DNA of 64,000 nt from Bacillota bacterium (lineage in GTDB: Bacteria > Bacillota > Clostridia > Oscillospirales > Acutalibacteraceae): NCBI GenBank assembly GCA_023416955.1, contig JAEZGM010000023.1:1-64000 (forward strand). Direction: 5' to 3'. The notes under the pieces were generated by a model, which worked only from the letters and a program-made list of their open reading frames with translations, was not told the origin of the DNA and did no database searches. How positions within the stretch are numbered: position 1 is the first letter of the stretch; every line of letters starts with the position of its first letter. The position numbers and the translations under genes were made by a program. Positions 8,683-14,568 of this stretch are shown here, in pieces.

Positions 8683-8758
8683 CAGGATTCTCCTCGCTCT
8701 AAATATTGGCAGCTAAAATATTTTGCTAAATATGTACAACGGCATATATATCTGTTCT

Positions 8759-8786
8759 ATAATAACTTAAAATCTATACAAGACAA
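8759..8786 (-). promoter_or_regulatory. Candidate promoter of the lipoprotein-ABC operon, rooted in the left inverted repeat
   Basis: On the minus strand TTGTCT (8781-8786), a 16-base spacer and TATTAT (8759-8764) lie about 77 bases before the lipoprotein start. The -35 box falls inside the left copy of the 30-bp inverted repeat. Confidence 0.5.
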
Positions 8787-8798
8787 ATGGGGCGAAGC
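8769..8798 (+). repeat. Left arm of 30-bp inverted repeat
   Basis: Matches the reverse complement of 9278-9307 at 29 of 30 positions. The perfect core is 8776-8797 (ATACAAG...GGGGCGAAG). It lies 34 bases past the stop of the enclosed secreted-protein gene. Confidence 0.9.
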
Positions 8799-8831
8799 GG
8801 CTCTATTGTTTATCCACGGCCAAAACAAATA

Positions 8832-9254
8832 TTACGGCGCAAATCTACCGGAAATGCGAAGTGCCGCCGAAGATGTGCTGGCGTCATCCTTCTGCCCTTT
8901 TAAGTACATATTATCGCCTGTTTTAACAGACGAAGCATACTTAAGACCATAGCTTGATACATAATTGGAAAACGTCGCATATGTTCCGACAGTGTCACTG
9001 ACAGTCCTGTGAATTTTCACTCCGAAAATGTTGGACGAAGACAATGTGTTACTTACACCAGTGCTTGCGTTTGTCCGATCAAGCGTGATGTACCAATTCG
9101 AATCGTTGTCGTCTTTGGTGCCGTTAGCACTATTCTGAACATTGTTAATACTGCTGAATGTAAAGCTGTATGGGGTATTCGCCGCAAAAGCAGTCTGCGT
9201 TCCAACAGTTGCTGCCAGACACATTACGGCTAGAAATACTTTTAACTTTCTCAT
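8832..9254 (-). CDS. Small secreted protein enclosed by the inverted repeat
   Basis: 140-residue protein with a clear signal peptide (MRKLKVFLAVMCLAATVGTQ, cleavage after AFA). The mature part of about 117 residues is rich in Ser, Thr and Asn and has no cysteines; motifs include NWYITLDRTNASTG and LRISGRF at the C-terminus. It resembles the small secreted beta-rich proteins annotated as DUF2712 in Gram-positive bacteria that sit beside ABC exporters; that is recall, not a search. The start at 9254 follows GGAG; a longer upstream frame would read through the repeat. It may be the exported substrate or a bacteriocin-like product. Confidence 0.7.
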   Translation of the reverse strand: MRKLKVFLAVMCLAATVGTQTAFAANTPYSFTFSSINNVQNSANGTKDDNDSNWYITLDRTNASTGVSNTLSSSNIFGVKIHRTVSDTVGTYATFSNYVSSYGLKYASSVKTGDNMYLKGQKDDASTSSAALRISGRFAP

Positions 9255-9277
9255 ATTTTTCTCCTTTCGATGTGAGT

Positions 9278-9307
9278 GCTTCGCCCCATTTGTCTTGTAT
9301 GGATTTT
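9278..9307 (-). repeat. Right arm of 30-bp inverted repeat
   Basis: Inverted copy of 8769-8798 with one mismatch. It lies between the secreted-protein start (24 bases away) and the PadR operon. It carries an outward TTGTCT at 9290-9295, followed at 18 bases by TAAAAT (9314-9319), a weak plus-strand promoter candidate. Confidence 0.9.
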
Positions 9308-9504
9308 TCTGCCTAAAATAAAAAGCGCAGATTTTCACCCCGTTACTGGCCCACGGGTATCACTTTCTTCCTGATAAATTTTATTTTCATGCACTGCGCG
9401 CCGCGCATTTAATAACAAAGCATCAGTTAGCCGTATAATTCTTATCCAATATTCTATGGATCAACAATAATACTTATTTAAATATTTGTCAATAATAAAT
9501 ATGG

Positions 9505-9532
9505 TTGATTTTAAATTATTTTGTGTTATTAT
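9505..9532 (+). promoter_or_regulatory. Promoter of the PadR operon
   Basis: TTGATT (9505-9510), a 16-base spacer and TATTAT (9527-9532) lie in very AT-rich DNA 38 bases ahead of the chosen padR start. Confidence 0.55.
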
Positions 9533-9569
9533 AAATATTATAAAAATATTTTGCCTAGGAAGTGACTCC

Positions 9570-9971
9570 TTGCCAAAGGAAAGATCCGCCTCTCCGCAAA
9601 GAAGCGGTACACCCGCGGGAATCAAAGAATCTTTGAAAAAAGCCACCACGGAAATGCTGGTTTTATTTTTGCTGCGCCAAAAACCAATGTATACGTATGA
9701 GATGATGCGCGAAATGGAAAGGCTGAGCGACGGAGTCCTGACATTTAATACTTTATATATTGCTATTTATCGTTTAGAGAGTTTTGGTTATCTTCAAGAA
9801 TCTGACAAAGTGCTCTCCGAAGATAACCGAATGCGCATTTACTTTTCTATTACTGAAAAAGGGCAACAGTATTTGCAGGAGATTATTTCTGAATATCGGC
9901 TGGTTACGAGTACCATTGATAAAATGCTGTCACAGGATAAAACACTTTTCAATGAAGAGGAGCATCGGTGA
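9570..9971 (+). CDS. PadR-family transcriptional regulator
   Basis: Winged-helix repressor of about 133 residues. The core is KKATTEMLVLFLLRQKPMYTY..., followed by the winged helix (LTFNTLYIAIYRLESFGYL) and an ITEKGQQYLQEI wing/helix, all typical of PadR. The TTG start at 9570 is preferred: it has an AGGAAG site 7 bases upstream, while the longer reading would add a hydrophobic segment not expected in PadR proteins. It is followed 3 bases later by a HAAS-type gene, a standard PadR partner. It probably senses a cell-envelope or peptide signal and controls this locus. Confidence 0.85.
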   Translation: MPKERSASPQRSGTPAGIKESLKKATTEMLVLFLLRQKPMYTYEMMREMERLSDGVLTFNTLYIAIYRLESFGYLQESDKVLSEDNRMRIYFSITEKGQQYLQEIISEYRLVTSTIDKMLSQDKTLFNEEEHR

Positions 9972-9974
9972 AAA

Positions 9975-10367
9975 TTGAAGTTGGAACATGAACTGAATCG
10001 TTATTACAAAGAAATGAAAAAACACCTGACCTGTTCTAAAAAGTCCCGGGAACATTTTATAACGGAAGCACATCGGCTGGTGGACGATTTTCTGGAAAAT
10101 CAACCCGATGCAACTTATGAAGACATCTTAAAAAATATAGGAACTCCAAAGGAATTATCGGAAACTTTTTTAAACACTCTGCCGGATAAAGCCGAGATTG
10201 AAAGATACCACCTTACCCGACGAAGAAAGCGGCGGTTGATTGCGGCTCTTCTTTGTGCGACCATAGTCATTTTGCTAGGCATCATCGTTTACATAGGCCA
10301 GGTAAGATATCATACAGTCATAACAGAAGAAACGACTACAATTATTTACCCGGAATCATCTTCTTAG
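9975..10367 (+). CDS. HAAS-domain membrane protein, PadR partner
   Basis: 130 residues. The N-terminal cytoplasmic helical domain (about 1-75; LEHELNRYYKEMKKHLTCSKKSREH, then DATYEDILKNIGTPKELSETF) has the pattern of HAAS/DUF1700-type domains coupled to PadR regulators. An RRRKRR stop-transfer stretch, one membrane helix (LIAALLCATIVILLGIIVYIG) and a short Thr-rich outer tail follow. The start is a TTG 3 bases after padR. By analogy with PadR-HAAS pairs it likely acts as a membrane-tethered partner of the regulator; this is inference from family and order. Confidence 0.75.
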   Translation: MKLEHELNRYYKEMKKHLTCSKKSREHFITEAHRLVDDFLENQPDATYEDILKNIGTPKELSETFLNTLPDKAEIERYHLTRRRKRRLIAALLCATIVILLGIIVYIGQVRYHTVITEETTTIIYPESSS

Positions 10368-10400
10368 AGATATTCAAAAATTTAAAATGGAGGCTTTAGT

Positions 10401-10880
10401 ATGAAAAAGCTGCTTTCCTGTGTTTTGACCCTTGCAATGGTCTTTTCCCTTTCCATTTCATGTTTTGCTCAGGAAGTTCCGGTACAAAACGTTCAATCCT
10501 TGGTTGTCACTACGGAGAATTTAGGGAATGGTATTACGGTTGAAACGAAAACTACCGTATATAACACCTATTCAGTGTTATCCGCTGTTTCTACACGGAG
10601 CGCTTCCCAAACAAAGACCTATAAAGCAAACGGGGCAACCGTGGGCACTGCCACGCTGAACGCAAGTTTCGGGTACAATGGTTCTTCCGCGTGGGTCACA
10701 AGCAAAAGTGCGGCACATACCACCGCAAGTGGATGGTCATACGGGAGTGAATCACTTACAGCAAGCGGGAATACCGCAAACCTTTCAGCTTTGCTGACAC
10801 AACGTTCCGGCAATATAATTACTGGAACTGTTGACGTCGATGTCTCTTTGACATGTTCCCCTTCCGGCCAGATTTCCTAA
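10401..10880 (+). CDS. Secreted protein of the PadR operon
   Basis: 159 residues with a signal peptide (MKKLLSCVLTLAMVFSLSIS, predicted cleavage after CFA). The mature chain of about 136 residues is Ser/Thr/Ala/Gly-rich and beta-prone (SASQTKTYKANGATVGTATL...). Its one mature Cys is near the C-terminus (LTCSPSG). A strong GGAGG site precedes the ATG and a strong terminator follows. No family recognised. Like the secreted protein at 8832-9254 it could be an exported effector or cell-surface product, and both belong to the same exporter locus. Confidence 0.65.
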   Translation: MKKLLSCVLTLAMVFSLSISCFAQEVPVQNVQSLVVTTENLGNGITVETKTTVYNTYSVLSAVSTRSASQTKTYKANGATVGTATLNASFGYNGSSAWVTSKSAAHTTASGWSYGSESLTASGNTANLSALLTQRSGNIITGTVDVDVSLTCSPSGQIS

Positions 10881-10905
10881 TGTAGTATCTCTACTTCTAC
10901 AATAG

Positions 10906-10954
10906 CAACACCCCTTGCAGATCTGAATGAACAGATTGCAAGGGGTGTTGTTTT
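10906..10954 (+). terminator. Terminator of the PadR operon
   Basis: A 19-20-base stem (CAACACCCCTTGCA... paired with TGCAAGGGGTGTTG), one bulge, 6-base loop and TTTT tail, 26 bases past the stop. Confidence 0.9.
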
Positions 10955-11043
10955 AAGAATAAAATTCTACCCGGTTATTCAGCTGGGCTTTGCTGTTCTA
11001 TGCAAAACAAACCGCCGGTCGTAAGCCTGTGTGTCAGGTGCAA

Positions 11044-11083
11044 GGTAACCGCTGATGATCTGACGACTTAATCATCGTTTACC
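11044..11083. repeat. Short palindromic repeat, family 2, left of the sirtuin
   Basis: GGTAACCGCTGATGATCTGAC pairs imperfectly with GACTTAATCATCGTTTACC to give a 40-base hairpin. The right arm is identical to 19 bases of the larger family-2 repeat at 12115-12213. The remainder of 10955-11120 shows no gene; a possible truncated family-1 end (CTGTTCTATGC then AAACAAACC) lies near 10992-11017. Confidence 0.6.
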
Positions 11084-11120
11084 AAGGGCATTAGAACCTG
11101 CCGGAAACAAAACCCGATCC

Positions 11121-11843
11121 TCACACGGAAATCTGATTCAGTATTTCCCCTATGCTGCCCTGAATGAGCAGATCCGCATTCCTGTCCTGCGCCGTTGCGG
11201 TGCGGTTGATGAGTACGAGCCTCCCGCCCTTGCAGTATTGAATCAGGCTTGCCGCCGGGTAAACTGTCAGCGACGTTCCCCCGATAATCAGCAGGTCCGT
11301 GTTTTCAATCGCTTCCATTGCGCCGGCCAGCGTGCGCTGGTTCAGCGCTTCCTCATAAAGCACCACATCCGGCTTCACTGTGCCCCCGCAGGCACACCTT
11401 GGGATTCCATCGCTGTGCAGTACAAACTCTGCGTTGTATAATCTGTGGCAGCTTTCACAATAATTCCGGTGAACGGAACCATGCAGCTCAAACACAGTTT
11501 TCGCGTCTGCCTTTTGGTGCAGTCCGTCAATATTCTGAGTGACGACGGCACTCAGCCTTCCCGCCCGTTCCAACTCGGCAAGCTTTCGATGCGCGGCATT
11601 CGGCTTCGCGTCCAGATACAGCATTTTTTCACGATAGAAATCGAAAAACTCCGCCGTATGCTCTTTATAAAAATGATGGCTGAGCATCACTTCGGGCGGA
11701 TACCTGTAATGCTGGCTGTAAAGGCCGTCCACACTGCGAAAGTCGGGGATTCCGCTTTCCGTGGATACGCCTGCCCCGCCAAAAAATACAATTCGGCTGC
11801 TTTTGTTCACCATATTCTGCAGTTCTGTGATTTCTTTTTCCAT
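11121..11843 (-). CDS. Sir2-family NAD-dependent protein deacetylase
   Basis: Cytoplasmic sirtuin of 240 residues that removes acyl groups from lysines using NAD+. Visible are the NAD motif GAGVSTESGIPDFR (about 24-37), TQNIDGLH near 101, catalytic His in ELHGSVH, and a zinc ribbon made of CESC and CAC. The start at 11843 follows AGAGGGA; a longer frame would run through the repeat region upstream. It is monocistronic and lies between two family-2 palindromic repeats, so it could be a mobile or recently acquired passenger, though base composition gives no clear sign. Confidence 0.93.
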   Translation of the reverse strand: MEKEITELQNMVNKSSRIVFFGGAGVSTESGIPDFRSVDGLYSQHYRYPPEVMLSHHFYKEHTAEFFDFYREKMLYLDAKPNAAHRKLAELERAGRLSAVVTQNIDGLHQKADAKTVFELHGSVHRNYCESCHRLYNAEFVLHSDGIPRCACGGTVKPDVVLYEEALNQRTLAGAMEAIENTDLLIIGGTSLTVYPAASLIQYCKGGRLVLINRTATAQDRNADLLIQGSIGEILNQISV

Positions 11844-11957
11844 TTTATATTCCCTCTTACAATTAATTATGTCACACAGCCGGGTACGCCGAAACCTGAA
11901 AATATCATGGTCCCCGCTGTTTACTCTTATCTTAAAAGCAGTGAACCCATTTTGCAA

Positions 11958-12115
11958 GGTCTTGTCTGCAAAAAGAAAAACAACAGCATAGAACCCATAA
12001 ACACGAGTTCCTATTCCGGTTCTTCTGTCAAACTCAAAATAGAACCGTTTGATCACACTGTTCTATGCTGATATTTTAGTAATTCGCATCATTCTCACCA
12101 TTTTACAAACAACCC
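11958..12115 (+). repeat. Family-1 intergenic repeat, copy A
   Basis: 158-bp element with inverted ends (CTTGTCTGCAAAAAG at the left, CACCATTTTACAAACAA at the right) and internal landmarks ATAAACAC, CTCAAAATAGA and GTTCTATGCTGATATTT. Copies B (61307-61431) and C (57878-58042, opposite strand) share the ends and most landmarks. It looks like a MITE-type noncoding element and touches the family-2 repeat on its right. The 569-base gap 11844-12412 is filled by these two repeats and the moxR promoter. Confidence 0.75.
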
Positions 12116-12213
12116 CTAGGTAGCCGCTGATTAAAGCAATTCTGAAGCCGCTCAGTCCAGTATTTTCGCGGCTTCGAATTGCTGTCTAGCGACTTAATCA
12201 TCGTTTACCTAGG
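12115..12213. repeat. Family-2 palindromic repeat
   Basis: A 99-base near-palindrome bounded by CCTAGG at both ends. The outer arms (GGTAGCCGCTGATTAA against TTAATCATCGTTTACC) and the inner arms (GCAATTCTGAAGCCGC against GCGGCTTCGAATTGC) would form a long hairpin. It shares its right arm with 11044-11083. Confidence 0.75.
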
Positions 12214-12259
12214 AAAAAACAAAATTTCCCAAAAAAGTATCAACTTTTCATACTTGCAA

Positions 12260-12288
12260 TTGAAATGCCGCTTTAATTCATCTATAAT
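12260..12288 (+). promoter_or_regulatory. Promoter of the MoxR-DUF58-transglutaminase operon
   Basis: TTGAAA (12260-12265), a 17-base spacer and perfect TATAAT (12283-12288) lie about 125 bases ahead of moxR. Confidence 0.75.
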
Positions 12289-12412
12289 AAAGAAATAAAA
12301 TTAAATGAACCGGCAGGAAAAAGTTTTGAAAATACATTTTAAAATAAAAATTTTGTCCTTTTACACCGATACTCGGCGGAAAAAGACAAAATTTGCGACT
12401 GGCAGGAAAAGG

Positions 12413-13363
12413 ATGGTCAAAAAAATGCAAAATAAGGCTTTGGAAATTATTGGGGAAGTAAAAAAAGCAGTCGTCGGCAAAGACGAAGTGATTGGAAAAG
12501 TACTTATGGTAATTCTGGCAAAAGGGCATATTTTGCTGGAGGATATCCCCGGCGTGGGAAAGACGACGCTTGCACTGGCACTCTCAAAAGCGGTTTCTCT
12601 GGATTACAAACGCCTGCAGTTTACGCCCGACGTCATGCCGACCGACGTAACCGGATTTTCAGTTTATAATAAGCAGACCGGTACGCTGGACTACAAATCC
12701 GGCGCGGCGCTGTGCAACCTTTTTCTTGCGGATGAAATCAACCGCACCTCCAGCAAAACACAGTCGGCGCTTCTGGAGGTAATGGAGGAAGGAAGCATTA
12801 CTGTCGACGGCGTTACCCGGCGCACCCCAAAACCGTATATTGTCATTGCCACCCAGAATCCTGTTGGCAGCGCCGGTACGCAGCTGCTGCCGGAGTCCCA
12901 GCTTGACCGGTTCATGGTGCGTTTGACAATGGGTTACCCTGACCTGAAGGACGAAATGGAAATTTTAAAACGCAAGCAGGGTGCCGACCCGCTGGAATCA
13001 GTCCGGCAGGTGGCGAGTGCGGACGATATACTTGCCATGCAGGTACAGACAGAGTCGGTTTATATTTCAGACGACGTGTACCGCTATATTGCGCGGCTGA
13101 TTGCCGCGACGCGCGAAAATGAAATGGTCCGTCTGGGTGCCAGCCCGCGCGGTTCCATCGCACTGACAAAGATGGCTCAGGCGGCGGCCTACCTTGCCGG
13201 GCGCGATTATGTTGTGCCGAAGGACGTACAGTTCGTATTTTCTGATGTCGTTCAGCACCGCATTCTTTTAAGCGCGCAGGCAAAAATCAGCGCTGCTACG
13301 GCTGCTTCCGTGCTGGAGAGTATTTTGAGAAACGTTGCGCTCCCCGCCGTTACCGGGCGCTGA
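12413..13363 (+). CDS. MoxR-family AAA+ ATPase
   Basis: Chaperone-like AAA+ ATPase of about 316 residues. Walker A GVGKTTLA, Walker B LADEINR and the sensor region VIATQNPVGSAGTQLLPESQ are characteristic of MoxR. ATG 12413 has an AGGA site 5 bases upstream; an ATG at 12425 is an equal candidate. The longer reading from 12305 adds a basic N-terminus atypical for the family. It is the first gene of a MoxR / DUF58 / transglutaminase operon, a widespread trio thought to assist folding or activation of surface or secreted proteins; the precise role is not known. Confidence 0.93.
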   Translation: MVKKMQNKALEIIGEVKKAVVGKDEVIGKVLMVILAKGHILLEDIPGVGKTTLALALSKAVSLDYKRLQFTPDVMPTDVTGFSVYNKQTGTLDYKSGAALCNLFLADEINRTSSKTQSALLEVMEEGSITVDGVTRRTPKPYIVIATQNPVGSAGTQLLPESQLDRFMVRLTMGYPDLKDEMEILKRKQGADPLESVRQVASADDILAMQVQTESVYISDDVYRYIARLIAATRENEMVRLGASPRGSIALTKMAQAAAYLAGRDYVVPKDVQFVFSDVVQHRILLSAQAKISAATAASVLESILRNVALPAVTGR

Positions 13364-13371
13364 GGTGCGCG

Positions 13372-14553
13372 ATGCTTCGATATCGTATTTTTTACGTGCT
13401 GGCTCTTGCCGCCGCGACGCTGTTCTATATTTTCTATTCCGGATATTTTTCATTCTTTCTGCTGGCGCTTCTGATTTTGCTTCCCATGGTATCATGGGCA
13501 ATGACGTTTTCCGCGACACGAAAAACAGAGCTTCGTCTGGAAGCGGTTCACAGCTACGCAGTCAAAAATCAGCCGCTTCTTTTGGGCATCACTCTGAAAA
13601 ACAGATCGATTTTTCCAATCGCACAGATCAGGCTGAATTTCAGCTGTACAAATACGCTGTGCGGCGTAAAGCAGCAGGAGGTTCTGTTCCTTCCCGCGGG
13701 TACCGGAGCGGAGCAAACCGCCGAATACCGCTTGACTTCAAACTATTGCGGTAAGATCACCGCCGAACTGACTAAGATTACTTATTACGATTATTTGGGT
13801 ATTTTCCGTATTTCCCAAACGCCCGCGCTGTATACAGAGCTGTACTCTGCACCCGCCGCGCTTTATCCTGACGCTCTGATTGAAAATTCGGGCAGCCTCG
13901 GGATGGAAAGCAATACGTTTTCGAAAGTAAAACCCGGCGACGACCCATCCGAAATATTCGACATCCGCCCCTATCGCAGCGGCGACCGGCTGCGCAGTAT
14001 CCACTGGAAGCTCAGCTCAAGGCTAGACGAGCTTATGGTAAAGGAATTCAGTTTACCGATGGACAGCACGGTTCTGCTGCTGACAGAGCTGCTTGCCCCC
14101 GATATGGACACACTTGACACCGTGGTGGAAACGCTGGCTTCCGTTTCCGCTTTTTTGCTGGAAAATCAGATTCTTTACAGTGTCGGCTGGTACAATGATG
14201 TGCAGTCGCAATACTTTGAAACACAGATCGAAAACGAAGAGGATCAGGCTGTTTTTTTGAACGCGCTGCTTTCCGTCCGCCGGTATCAGAGCAAAGCGAT
14301 GGCTTTGGCAGCCGGCGAGGACGGATTTTCGCAGAAACGGCCCCATCTGATTTACATTACCGGAACTCTTACGGACATGCTCAGTAATTTTTGCGCGGCA
14401 CAGGCAGACGCGGGAAAAATCACTGTGCTGAAATGCGGCGTGATGGACGAAGCACAGCAGAAAATCGCGGCCGAATTGGAATTCATGCAGGTGCAAATCC
14501 TTGAAATTCCGGTTGGGACGGTACGGGAAAGCCTTTCCGGCGTCACCGTTTAG
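13372..14553 (+). CDS. DUF58 domain-containing protein
   Basis: 393 residues. Two N-terminal transmembrane helices (about 1-45; YVLALAAATLFYIFYSGYF, FFLLALLILLPMVSWAM) are followed by an extended region and the DUF58 signature PGDDPSEIFDIRPYRSGDRL with SIHWKLSSRLDELMVKEF (about 184-225). It begins 8 bases after moxR, so the two are cotranscribed and probably coupled. DUF58 proteins are von Willebrand-like partners of MoxR; the MIDAS-like residues are not obvious here. Confidence 0.9.
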   Translation: MLRYRIFYVLALAAATLFYIFYSGYFSFFLLALLILLPMVSWAMTFSATRKTELRLEAVHSYAVKNQPLLLGITLKNRSIFPIAQIRLNFSCTNTLCGVKQQEVLFLPAGTGAEQTAEYRLTSNYCGKITAELTKITYYDYLGIFRISQTPALYTELYSAPAALYPDALIENSGSLGMESNTFSKVKPGDDPSEIFDIRPYRSGDRLRSIHWKLSSRLDELMVKEFSLPMDSTVLLLTELLAPDMDTLDTVVETLASVSAFLLENQILYSVGWYNDVQSQYFETQIENEEDQAVFLNALLSVRRYQSKAMALAAGEDGFSQKRPHLIYITGTLTDMLSNFCAAQADAGKITVLKCGVMDEAQQKIAAELEFMQVQILEIPVGTVRESLSGVTV

Positions 14554-14568
14554 CTGCAAGGAGGTATT

